Made by a program: the position numbers and the translations under genes. From Nematostella vectensis (taxonomy: Eukaryota; Cnidaria; Anthozoa; Actiniaria; Edwardsiidae), in the NCBI RefSeq assembly GCF_932526225.1, contig NC_064046.1, positions 2,852,001 through 2,916,000 on the forward strand: a stretch of DNA of 64,000 nucleotides, in the 5' to 3' direction. Positions within the stretch are counted from its first letter, which is position 1, and every line of letters starts with the position of its first letter. The notes beneath the pieces are model-generated. The model was given only the letters and a program-made list of their open reading frames with translations, was not told the origin of the DNA and searched no databases. Positions 1 through 12,043 of this stretch are shown piece after piece.

Positions 1-3000
1 GAAAATCAACACAAGAACACGTGAAAATCAACACAAGAACACGTGAAAATCAACACAAGAACACGTGAAAATCAACACAAGAACACGTGAAAATCAACAC
101 AAGAACATGTGAAAATCAACACAAGAACACGTGAAAATCAACACAAGACGACGTGAAAATCAACACAAGAACACGTGAAAATCAACACAATAACACGTGA
201 AAATCAACACAAGAACACGTGAAAATCAACACGAGACGACGTGAAAATCAACACAAGAACACGTGAAAATCAACACAAGAACACGTGAAAATCAACACAA
301 GAACACGTGAAAATCAACACAAGACGACGTGAAAATCAACACAAGAACACGTGAAAATCAACACAAGACGACGTGAAAATCAACACAAGAACACGTGAAA
401 ATCAACACAATAACACGTGAAAATCAACACAAGACGACGTGAAAATCAACACAAGAACACGTGAAAATCAACACAAGAACACGTGAAAATCAACACAAGA
501 ACACGTGAAAATCAACACAAGAACACGTGAAAATCAACACAAGAACACGTGAAAATCAACACAAGAACACGTGAAAATCAACACAAGACGACGTGAAAAT
601 CAACACAAGAACACGTGAAAATCAACACAAGAACACGTGAAAATCAACACAAGAACACGTGAAAATCAACACAAGACGACGTGAAAATCAACACAAGAAC
701 ACGTGAAAATCAACACAAGAACACGTGAAAATCAACACAAGAACACGTGAAAATCAACACAAGACGACGTGAAAATCAACACAAGAACACGTGAAAATCA
801 ACACAAGAACACGTGAAAATCAACACAAGAACACGTGAAAATCAACACAAGACGACGTGAAAATCAACACAAGAACACGTGAAAATCAACACAAGACGAC
901 GTGAAAATCAACACAAGAACACGTGAAAATCAACACAATAACACGTGAAAATCAACACAAGACGACGTGAAAATCAACACAAGAACACGTGAAAATCAAC
1001 ACAAGAACACGTGAAAATCAACACAAGAACACGTGAAAATCAACACAAGAACACGTGAAAATCAACACAAGAACACGTGAAAATCAACACAAGAACACGT
1101 GAAAATCAACACAATAACACGTGAAAATCAACACAAGAACACGTGAAAATCAACACAAGAACACGTGAAAATCAACACAAGAACACGTGAAAATCAACAC
1201 AAGACGACGTGAAAATCAACACAAGAACACGTGAAAATCAACACAAGACGACGTGAAAATCAACACAAGAACACGTGAAAATCAACACAATAACACGTGA
1301 AAATCAACACAAGACGACGTGAAAATCAACACAAGAACACGTGAAAATCAACACAAGACGACGTGAAAATCAACACAAGACGACGTGAAAATCAACACAA
1401 TAACACGTGAAAATCAACACAAGACGACGTGAAAATCAACACAAGAACACGTGAAAATCAACACAAGAACACGTGAAAATCAACACAAGAACACGTGAAA
1501 ATCAACACAAGAACACGTGAAAATCAACACAAGAACACGTGAAAATCAACACAAGAACACGTGAAAATCAACACAAGAACACGTGAAAATCAACACAAGA
1601 ACACATGAAAATCAACACAAGAACATGTGAAAATCAACACAAGAACACGTGAAAATCAACACAAGACGACGTGAAAATCAACACAAGAACACGTGAAAAT
1701 CAACACAAGAACACGTGAAAATCAACACAAGACGACGTGAAAATCAACACAAGAACACGTGAAAATCAACACAATAACACGTGAAAATCAACACAAGACG
1801 ACGTGAAAATCAACACAAGAACACGTGAAAATCAACACAAGAACACGTGAAAATCAACACAAGAACACGTGAAAATCAACACAATAACACGTGAAAATCA
1901 ACACAAGAACACGTGAAAATCAACACAAGAACACGTGAAAATCAACACAAGAACACGTGAAAATCAACACAAGAACACGTGAAAATCAACACAAGAACAC
2001 GTGAAAATCAACACAAGAACACGTGAAAATCAACACAAGAACACGTGAAAATCAACACAAGAACACGTGAAAATCAACACAAGAACATGTGAAAATCAAC
2101 ACAAGAACACGTGAAAATCAACACAAGACGACGTGAAAATCAACACAAGAACACGTGAAAATCAACACAATAACACGTGAAAATCAACACAAGAACACGT
2201 GAAAATCAACACGAGACGACGTGAAAATCAACACAAGAACACGTGAAAATCAACACAAGAACACGTGAAAATCAACACAAGAACACGTGAAAATCAACAC
2301 AAGACGACGTGAAAATCAACACAAGAACACGTGAAAATCAACACAAGACGACGTGAAAATCAACACAAGAACACGTGAAAATCAACACAATAACACGTGA
2401 AAATCAACACAAGACGACGTGAAAATCAACACAAGAACACGTGAAAATCAACACAAGAACACGTGAAAATCAACACAAGAACACGTGAAAATCAACACAA
2501 GAACACGTGAAAATCAACACAAGAACACGTGAAAATCAACACAAGAACACGTGAAAATCAACACAAGACGACGTGAAAATCAACACAAGAACACGTGAAA
2601 ATCAACACAATAACACGTGAAAATCAACACAAGACGACGTGAAAATCAACACAAGACGACGTGAAAATCAACACAAGAACACGTGAAAATCAACACAAGA
2701 ACACGTGAAAATCAACACAAGAACACGTGAAAATCAACACAAGACGACGTGAAAATCAACACAAGAACACGTGAAAATCAACACAAGAACACGTGAAAAT
2801 CAACACAAGACGACGTGAAAATCAACACAAGAACACGTGAAAATCAACACAAGAACACGTGAAAATCAACACAAGAACACGTGAAAATCAACACAAGAAC
2901 ACGTGAAAATCAACACAATAACACGTGAAAATCAACACAAGACGACGTGAAAATCAACACAAGAACACGTGAAAATCAACACAAGAACACGTGAAAATCA

Positions 3001-3265
3001 ACACAAGAACACGTGAAAATCAACACAAGAACACGTGAAAATCAACACAAGAACGCGTGAAAATCAACACAAGAACACGTGAAAATCAACACAAGAACAC
3101 GTGAAAATCAACACAAGACGACGTGAAAATCAACACAAGAACACGTGAAAATCAACACAAGAACACGTGTAAATCAACACAAGAACACGTGAAAATCAAC
3201 ACAAGAACACGTGAAAATCAACACAAGAACACGTGAAAATCAACACAAGAACACATGATTATCAA
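1..3265. repeat. 22-bp minisatellite array inside a GAS8 intron
   Basis: About 148 head-to-tail copies of a 22-bp unit (GAAAATCAACACAAG followed by a variable 7-bp end: AACACGT, ACGACGT or TAACACGT-type). The array starts before the window and decays between about 3250 and 3480. Common units carry the palindrome CACGTG at the unit junction; the ACGACGT variant destroys it. The order of variants repeats over long range: 1-600 and 1981-2580 agree line by line, a 1980-bp offset equal to exactly 90 units. The array lies 3' of the last visible GAS8 exon, so it is intronic if the gene continues to the left. Confidence 0.97.
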
Positions 3266-3615
3266 CATAAGAACACATGAAATTCAACGCACGAACACAT
3301 GTAAATTAACACAACACGACTTGAAAATGAACACGTGGTAATCAGCGCATAAATCGGCACAAGAACACGCACAAATTAACACATGAGCACGTGGAAATAA
3401 GCAGACAAGAACACACAAAGGCACATGCACACTTGAAAATAAGCGTGAACACGCACAAACCAGCCCATAAACACGTTTCACAAATGATTGAAACTGCTTT
3501 CCCAAGAGAAAGGAACAAGGAAAAGAACACCATTGAGCAAACTTCAACCAAGCGTTTATTTCTACGGTCTGTGACGTCCTGATGAAGACGCCATCTCTCG
3601 ACAAGCCAAACCCAC

Positions 3616-6600
3616 CTTTAGAGAATTGATAAGGGCCAGGTTGTTAAGAGTGATGTCGTTGTAATAGTTCTTAATGTCGCTGAACGCTTTTTCGTGGTTT
3701 TTCATCAGAGTGTTTATCTGGCCATTCTTGCGCTATGAGTGAAAACGAAAACAGTTATTAGACATGCATTAGACTGATGGGTGATCCATGTGATGTGTAC
3801 CCTGAGTACCAGAGCCACCAGACTTCTCTCGTCCAGTGACGCTCAGCCAAATGGCTGAGTGGCTATGTGATGGTCAGCAATTCAGAGAAGAAGAAACCAT
3901 AAATGTCGCAAGCGAGTAGTCGCTCCTTGCTCCCTAAAGCGACTAAGAAATCACGTGACTGTTTGGGTGCCAAACTCGCGCGCCTCAGGTTAGGCGGTAA
4001 AATGACGACAACAAAAGTAACTTATTCAGCTCTGACGAACCAGCCAGAAAGTTTAAGAAACTTGCTTATTTTCATTAAAATCTCATATTTTTTTTCTTCG
4101 CTGTCAGGCGTGACGGCCGAAGCAGTTTCTGTGTTTTGGCGTTAATTTCCAACCAAAATTGTCACGTTATTTCTCAGTGCAAGTTGCATATTTCTCCAGT
4201 GAAAGATCAAAATAAAACAACTGCGGGATTCCACAACTTGTCTATTATCCAGATTAATCATTTTTTTAAAACTATATAATCTACTATTAACAATTAACAA
4301 TTCTTAATCTTTGGGATTTCATTTATCTGATATCTATGGCCTATCTATGGACGCGATCTTCCTCTACCGGGTCGGTCGCGTCGCACTTGCCGGCCCGTCG
4401 GAGGGTGGGTGGGGCGTTACGCTGCTTAAACATCTTTACTGGCTGTAACTGGCGAACTCTCATCGTCTCTAATCTGGCGACCAACCGCTCGAGCTCCACC
4501 GTTGCTCGACGCCGTGCTTGGAAACGCTCGGGTCCACTGTCGGCTCGTCGCCGCGCCTCAAAATGCTCGGTTCCATGGTCACTGAAAATCTCCTCGACTT
4601 GTCTTCGCACTGACAAATGCTCGGGTCCACCCTCGGCTCGTCGCCGCGCCTCGAAATGCTCGGTTCCCTGGTCATTAAAAATCTCCTCGACTTGTCTTCG
4701 TACTGACAAATGCTCGGGTCCACCCTCGGCTCGCTGTCGGTTGACATTCTCGTCGCCTTGTCGTCGTTCTGATAAACTCTTGGTTCCGTTTTCGACTCGT
4801 CTTCGTGCCAGCAGACGTACAGGTTCTTTTTCCAGTCGGTTCGGTGCCACTAAACGCGCAAGTTCCTCATCGCGTTGTGTTCGCGCTACCAAAGGTCTGG
4901 GTCGATGTTCAAGTTTGTGTTCACGGTTGTCTTGGTCGCGCTTCCATGCTTGCTTAAATCAATACTGTACAGTATATCGGTAGTAAACATTTTTTTGGGA
5001 CCTTACATACCTCTTCAATCTCATGAATTTCTGTTTTTCTTCTAAGCTCCAGTTCCTCTCTCAAAGCTTTCATCTTCTTGTCATATTTTGCTTCAATTTC
5101 TGCAGAGGTCAGACCAAAATCAGATTATTGTTTTTTGTTTATCCATCAGTACTCCCCCCTCCCCCCACACATAAAATATAAACCTGTGGCAAACATCTAC
5201 CCTGGCTTAGGTCTTACAGAGACAGGGAAAAAGAAATGGCAAGTTTTCCCAAAGTAAGCTTAACTTCGGTAAGCTTGAATTTTTGCATAGAGGTTCCTTA
5301 TGTTATGCAAACTAACATATCAAAAAGTGCAATTTTCAAATGTTCAAAGCATGAATTCTCCTCGTTTTTTGGGAGAAGTCGGGCTCTGATCAGAAATTAA
5401 GCCAACTTTGCTCGCTAATATCTAAATTTCATATCTTCTAAATCTCTTTAAAATTTGGAATTAAGCTTTTGGTCAGAAAAACTCCTTGTAAGCGGAATCT
5501 TGAGCTTAATTATAGAGAATTTGAAAATTTCATGCCATTTTTTTGCTCTGTCTCTTACAGATTTTCCTGCAAATTACCAGGTGCAGGAAGGATATGGGAA
5601 AGCCACTACAATATTTCCAATTGAAATTGGAATATAATATGTATAGATGAAGAGAAAAAAATCGTCACTAGACAGTGAGGCTGTAGCCTCAAAACGTCTG
5701 TTAATATATATCCTTTCTAGCACTACTCAAATCTATAATCACACTTCTCCTATAATAACTAAATCCTGTAACAAGTAAGGGTTAGATAATGGTCACGAGT
5801 GTTCTATGGGATTTAGGGTAGGAATTAACAAAGAGATTTTTGTTAATGAGTGTCCAAAATTTCATAGAACATGCGAAAATTAACACTGCCACGAGACATT
5901 TCGAAATGCTTTCATACTATATGTCAGTGGCAAAACAGCATCATTAAATGTAAAACAATTAAAATAATATCTAACTGTTGAAGGCTATTGTATGGTTGTC
6001 AACTAATTTTCAACATCATTAGGCAATACTGACAGGTCAATTGTGTGCGAAATAAAACTAGATTTCTCGCTCTGTTGGAATTCTAGTCATCACTGCAAGA
6101 CTTGAAGCAGAAGCGTGTGGTTTTAAAAACCATTTGGCAAAAAAAGGAAGCAAAGAGAAAGTGGGAACGAATCCCCCATAAAAAACATGAAGAAGTATGG
6201 TATGCAGACAAAAGAAGAAAAAGACAAAATAAGAAAATGATAAGAAAACGATAAACCGATGTCTTCGGGTGTTATCTCTTTGCTTCCATCCCTGAGCTAT
6301 GTTGATAGAAATATTTGTGAATAACTTTAATATTAGTAAACACAATTAAAATTGCATTTTTGCCTTCTTTTTTTTTCTCTAGGATGTGAAGCTGTTGAGG
6401 ATTTTGAATAACAGGAACATTTCTCAGTGAAGTTTGTAGTTAGTAGTCATCTACTTACAGTAATAATTATTGCCTAAGTTGCAACTTAGGGAATACAAAT
6501 CACTAACCACTAATTACTAACTACATTCTCTACTATTCCCCTATTGCTCAATGCCCTTGCCGCTTGACACCTTAATTACTATGAGATTTATGGGGTTCAA

Positions 6601-9600
6601 ATGGAGGGTGCTGATTGGTCGAGTGGCAGTGATCACTTTCTAAGGACTATTAGCTACTTTATACAACACCTTATTGCTTATATTTAACAATGATTATAAC
6701 CTGTGTTATTACCCGTGCGAGATGGATTCCTAGGTTTTTAGAAATTCCTAGGAATTTCCTAAGATTTCCTAAGTTTGATCTAAAGGTGTTTATTTTAGAA
6801 TCTCCTCAAATGATGTTTGCCAATTTTGAATGAAAACAGATAAAAAGGTGTGTCAGACAAGAACTCTTTATACATATCCTTTCTCACTTAAATTAGGCTC
6901 ATTATCATGTTATCATTGGTTAGAGAACCAATCACAGAGCACCCACAGTGTCATACTTCAAAATACAGATTAAAGACACATACAGAAACTAAACTGAAAA
7001 GCTTGGGAAGAGTTTTTCAACAACTTGAAACTACTAATAGGTGAGCTCCCTGCGGTCAAATAAAGACTATTGTTTTATTGAGTATTGTTATATCTAGTTT
7101 CCATTAAAGAATGATTTAATCTGAAATGTTTGGATAGAATTCACCCTTTCGGCGCATGTGTTTTACAGGGTCAAAGTCCAACAAATTGTAAACAACCCGC
7201 GAAAGTTCGGACAAGTGAAGAAGCGTATGCTTCGTACGAACAAAATGGGGACAACAAAGCATTGTCTCATGGCACCTGTAGAAATTATTCTAGTTTCCTG
7301 CAGTTGTGAAGGACAAATGGAAATTGGGACCCTGTACTAGTCTTCCATTTCTCCAGGAGAGAAAAGAAAACAGAAAGGTAGAAAGAAGCAGTGCAAACAC
7401 GGTGCAAACATGAACGAAGTATACACTTCTTCAGTTGTCCGAACTTGCACGGATTGTTTACGATTTGTTGGACTTTGACCCCGTAAAACGCACATGACTT
7501 TTTAGTGCCGAAAGGGTGAATTGATAGGCAAAGAATGTAGCAAGCTATACCTTTCACTTGTCTTTCAAAATCTTGCCTCAGTCTGGTTACATGTTCGTCA
7601 TGGTTCTACAAAGATGAGTTACAGTATGAAGTAAAGCAAGCAGGTAAGGGGCTTGTTTGAGGGAGGTCCTTGTTCAAGCAATTACAGTACATCAATTTAA
7701 GATAATATAATACACCAAAAACTGGTATTCGACTCTGCCAAATTTTTGTCTGGCAGAGTCGTAATACCAGTTTTTGGTGTATTATATATTTTATTCTTTT
7801 TGTTCATGAAAACGACAATGGGCTTTTTGTATTTAATATTTAAGATAAAATATATATGGTCAGGGCTGATGAATAAGATGAACCTTTTCAGTCTTCCTTT
7901 TAATGCCTCATGATATAACACTTGAAATGGGGTGATCTGAATCCAAGTAGTTTGTGAGGCAAAGAAATACAGTAACTGCAATGAATAGCATATTCTATTC
8001 AGTACTTACTCGCTTTAGATTCTTTACCACATCTTCATGCGACAACTCTTGTTCTTTCAGCTCAACCTGAATAGAACACTTGGATTTGGTAAAATATTCT
8101 TGCTATTATTATAAGAATAGAATTGAAAGCATCAAGCAGTGGGTGAAAACCAAGTGCATTACCTTTAGCGACCTCTTGTCTTTTCTAAGGTCTTGCTCAG
8201 ATGTTCTATGCTCATCTTGAGCTAGACTAAGAGCAACAGAACCTGAAAGTAGAAAAAAAAGAGATAAATAAATAGATGGCCATACATATAGGTGTGTGCA
8301 TCTGTTCCCTATAGGAGTATGGCTATAATGTACAAACAGGGTATGCTACAGAAGGATGTATCTAATAATAGAGATGGTGAGCATGTCTTTAGTTGCAAGA
8401 GACCCATTTTTCTTCCTGCAAGACACAAGCCATATCATCCTGCAGCTAAGTTTAAAGGCAGGCGACATTGGCAGTTAAAAATACATCATGCTGATGTTCT
8501 ATGAAACCCGATTTTTAGGATCCCCATAAAATGATAGTGTTTACAGTGAACTAACTTAACAAAGGGTTAAAGTTCTTAAAACCTTTCACTTATATCAATC
8601 TAGCCAAAACAAAGCATAGATTAACTTTCAAATTCTGAAAAGGGAATTGAATTTGATTAAAATTTGAATATTGTGCAGATCTTTGAAAATTTTCCTGGCC
8701 GAGCGAAAGGAGATTGAATCGAGTGAATAATTCCAAGTTTTGGAGGGGAAATCTGAAACAAATTCTTTAAAATTAAGAGACGGCAATACCACAAAAACAT
8801 TGGCGAATTGTTTTCTATTGCAATGCTACCCACAATGAAGCGAAGAATAATTTAAAGTCAAGAATTGTATGCAAAAAAGAAAATGTCGTTTTGTTGTAGG
8901 TTTCAAAAACAGTGCGAGCTCGTGAGAATGTCGCCATTCTTGATTGCGAATGCAGCACGCCAGCACAATGCAAAAACAATTCAAAGACTAAAAAATATCT
9001 ACTACATTTTTCAGATTTGTTTCCTGAAGTTAAATAATCATTTGACAACCAGGTTGAGACATAGATGATGGTAAAAGTTGTAACCACACAACGTTCTTCA
9101 GCAATAACTAAGAAGACATGAAGATGGGAACTGGTCAGCGTGCACATGTTTTCTCATGTAATTTGGTTGACATCTCGATCTAGGTCACAAATGACTGGAC
9201 CCGGGCCTTTCAGTTCACAGCCTTTTTTCCGAAGGTTGACCAAAATACCTCAGTATTACAGATTTTAGATATTCGCGTGAATGCGTGTTTTATAGGGTCC
9301 ATACGAACGATGAAAATATATAGAATTGACAAAGTCTATCAACTCTAAAAGGTTATGTGGACTTTAAAGTAATAATCCTATGTTGGACTAAAGGGTGCAT
9401 TCACAGAAGTCTTACGCAAGTAGACGAAGAGGGGAGTTGCTACCATAGAGAAATAAATAAATCAACACTGGGTTGAAGTGTTACATATGACAGATGCCTC
9501 TCTGAAAGCAAAGTCCTATGTTCGATTAGAAGATGCATTCACAATAGTTTTGAACAAGCAGAGGGGATGCTCTCACGTGAGCGCTTCTGTATATAACAAC

Positions 9601-11537
9601 ATGAGTCTGGTACACCTTTACATAAGGAGATTTAAATAACAATTACAACATATAGCCATAACAAGAAAGACATAGCACAATAGGGGTAGAAAATATGTTC
9701 CCCTGCACCATTTTATGTTCTGTCAAGCATTATTTTCAGGTATGGATATGATATATTGCTGATAATGTGGAGTAAGGATACAAAAAAAGCACAATGTCCT
9801 CTATACTCACTCTCAGCCTTGAGCTCAGCAATATTATTTTGATGTTCATAAAGTAGATGTTTCACTTTCTGTTTGTAAACTTTTATCTCCACTTGGTGGC
9901 TCTCTTCTGCTTCTTCCATTTCTCTGTCTTTATTTCTCAGCTCGGCTTTCTTTTCCTCAAATTGTCTTTTTGTAATCTCCCAAAAGGTGTTGACCTTATC
10001 TCTCTCTAGTTGGAAGTAATTCCTCTCTTCTCTCTCTCTGTCAAGTTCTTCTCTTAGTCTGACAATGTGTTCTTCAAGCTGAGAAGATAATGATGTTAGA
10101 TTAGAAAACAAATTATTCCGGTAGGACTAGAGGGCTAAAAGGGGAAGGACCCAGGCTCAGCAATTTTAAAGTTATTTTTCAGAATTGCTTTGGACTACAT
10201 GGTATGCTAAAAATTCAAGAAAATCATTATTTTTGTTATGCATCATTAAAAAAACATGGTAACAGAAGCATGATCTTTTCATCATCATCAGCATGTGAAT
10301 AAAAATGCAACAGTCAGCCTAGGATCACCTCATACCAAAATTTGTTTTTCTTTGGCTCCTGTTGCACTTTGTAAATGCTAGCTTTTATATTTTTATTAGA
10401 GATTAGGTAGCACAATCATTAACTGTCACCACGACAAACAATGATAGCTGATAAGGGCTTTACTGATATCGCAAATGCTTCTCTTATGTTACATGAGCAT
10501 GATGCGTTTTCATTGTGAATTGTCTGAAAAAGGCCCTGACCTAAAACCTCTATCATACAAAGATGAGAGTCAATGAGAGTTCCACATCTCATGGCCATTT
10601 GACAGAGCACTCTCATACAGTAGGTGTAGCGATGGGTACATTAAAATTTCGAAAGCCTTACAAAAATTCCGCAAAGTCTCAGAATCTCAGCATTTTTTAC
10701 GCGTCTCAAAGTCTCGTTTTTTTTTAACATAGGGTATTGAAGTCTCATTTTTTATCTACAGTACCTCAGTCTTGGAGTCTCTAATTTTCAAATGCGACCT
10801 CAAAGTCTCTGATTTTGTTAAATGCTATTTGTTTTAAGTTGTTACCATGCTACGGGTTTCCCCTTGTGGCAACATTGTAATGCAAACTCTACTTATTTAC
10901 CCATCGCTAACCCCTTCTCAGCTCTTATTCACTTTGAACATTTTCGAATTCAGCATGAGTTGGTGAGAGTTAATGCTGTTTGGTCACGTGAATGAGAGTT
11001 GATTAGAGTATGTTGGTCAACAGTTATTACAAAAAGGTGAAAAATTGAAGATAATCAGGGAAGAAAAGCACAAATATTATTTTACCTGTTCCTTGGTCAT
11101 TTCCTCTGTGCTTATGCCATCAACAATGGTAGGAGTCTTAGACTTTGCTGACTTCTTTTTTCCCTTCCCCTTCTTTTTACCACTTTTCTTTTTAGGAGGC
11201 TGGGATTTGGAAAGGAAAGTTAAAATAACTACAATTTCAAAAGTTACAACTGAATAGCCATCAAAATAGTTGCCTTTTTTTAGATTTTGGGTTTCCTACT
11301 AGCATCGCCAACAATTTTTCATTCAACTGTAAGAAATTTAGTTAAACATATGATAATATGAAACCTATAAATACATAGAATACGAAGGTTTACCACAATA
11401 TTAGGTAGATTTCATAGTAGAAAACCTTTTTCAAAACGCTTGTAAAGAAGAGTGCATCACCAGCTTATCGGCAAAATAGCATAAAATTTGTTGAGAAACA
11501 CTGAAAATTTATGCAAACACGGTACTAAACTCACCAT
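3616..11537 (-). CDS. GAS8: Dynein regulatory complex subunit 4 (GAS8/DRC4), N-terminal half, 3' end outside the window
   Basis: GAS8 is a coiled-coil subunit of the nexin-dynein regulatory complex that binds axonemal microtubules and controls ciliary beating. Coding exons on the minus strand are 11537-11535, 11199-11086, 10078-9811, 8242-8163, 8066-8010, 7605-7551, 5099-5011 and 3732-3616, together 783 bp or 261 residues; human GAS8 has about 478. All junctions are AG/GT and phases agree. The first coding exon holds only the ATG. Exon 2 encodes a Lys-rich start ([15 protein letters not shown]). Exon 3 contains [20 protein letters not shown] and [20 protein letters not shown], nearly identical to vertebrate GAS8. 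Later exons give [29 protein letters not shown] and [18 protein letters not shown]. The remaining C-terminal exons must lie left of the minisatellite. The start is divergent from SIAE, 506 bp away. Confidence 0.95.
4341..4958 (-). other. Intronic open reading frame with a 93-bp tandem repeat, unrecognised
   Basis: An open frame of about 205 codons on the GAS8 strand, within the intron between the 5011 and 3732 exons. It has no ATG near its upstream end and could only be an exon or a relic. The peptide is Arg/Glu-rich. It contains two copies of a 31-residue unit ([11 protein letters not shown]..., then [12 protein letters not shown]), plus weaker copies. The opposite strand is also open (ATG at 4336 to 4983), as expected of a GC-rich repeat with a period divisible by three. 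Local GC is clearly higher than in the AT-rich flanks. No family is recognised. It may be a cassette exon, a decayed retrocopy or chance. Confidence 0.3.
5107..7137. other. GAS8 intron stretch without a gene
   Basis: AT-rich intron between the GAS8 exons at 5011-5099 and 7551-7605. It contains one short palindromic element at 6436-6524: arms GTAGTTAGTAGT and its inverse, with the perfect 18-bp palindrome CCTAAGTTGCAACTTAGG at 6473-6490. I see no coding exon or RNA gene. Confidence 0.6.
7138..7522. mobile_element. Fold-back (MITE-like) element, 385 bp
   Basis: Terminal inverted repeats start AATTCACCCTTTCGGC on the left and end with its exact complement on the right. The arms extend inwards about 100 bp: the left sequence around GTCCAACAAATTGTAAACAA is matched inversely by TTGTTTACGATTTGTTGGAC-like sequence at 7450-7475. 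There is no coding capacity. It lies in the GAS8 intron just left of the 7551-7605 exon. Confidence 0.8.
7704..7788. repeat. Long hairpin, about 38-bp arms with a 10-base loop
   Basis: The arm containing ACACCAAAAACTGGTATT and CGACTCTGCCA is repeated inversely after the spacer AATTTTTGTC, with a single-base indel. It is AT-flanked and probably a short hairpin transposon. It is intronic in GAS8. Confidence 0.85.
10553..11035. mobile_element. Degenerate copy of the 'GAGAGTTGATGAGAGT' inverted-repeat element
   Basis: The left part (AAAGATGAGAGTCAATGAGAG) and right part (GAATGAGAGTTGATTAGAGT, GGTCAACAG) match segments of the better preserved element at 20157-20797, including the internal block CTTATTCACTTTGAACAT. 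Limits are approximate. It is intronic in GAS8. Confidence 0.45.
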
Positions 11538-12043
11538 TTTGTCGCTTTTCTATGTCTCCCCTAACGTAGTAACAAACAATTGGCGATCTCTTATAAAAGT
11601 TTCAGACCCAAATTCGATCTCGGCTTCGCAGTAAATATGGCCGACCTAACGACTAGTTGCTAAGGCAACAAAGGAAAGCAGAAACCTGCGAACGCCCGGA
11701 TGCAACGATTCCCGGATGAAGAATAAAAATACATTTTAGAAGGCCTACGATTTCATTTTTAAGCTAAACATTACTACAATGCGGTAGTAAAACAGAGCTA
11801 AGAATTTTGATTCGCCATGGATAAAAAAAGGAAAGAAAAAAAATAAATGTGTCGGTGGAATTCCACAGGTATCCCATGAATAATAATAGCACTCAAAATT
11901 TGTGACATTCACATGACTTTATCTGTTTATAACTGTTTATTGTTGTTCATTGTTCTAAATTTATTTCATTCTCCATCTTTTAAACCTAAATCGCCGTATT
12001 TGGAGAACGGAATCACATCTTAAAAGAACATTTTAAGCAAGCG
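11538..12043. promoter_or_regulatory. Divergent GAS8/SIAE intergenic promoter region
   Basis: 506 bp separate the GAS8 ATG (minus, 11537) from the SIAE ATG (plus, 12044), so both transcripts must start within or near it. I see no convincing TATA box at a fixed distance, and no factor site I would name. The role is inferred from gene geometry only. Confidence 0.55.

Noticed and set aside
1-3265. CRISPR-like array
   Set aside because: Direct repeats with no unique spacers, in animal DNA; it is a minisatellite. The same applies to 59951-64000.
3284-3604. Small minus ORFs at the edge of the 22-bp array
   Set aside because: Cys/Phe/Val-rich translations of decayed repeat units, without splice or homology support.
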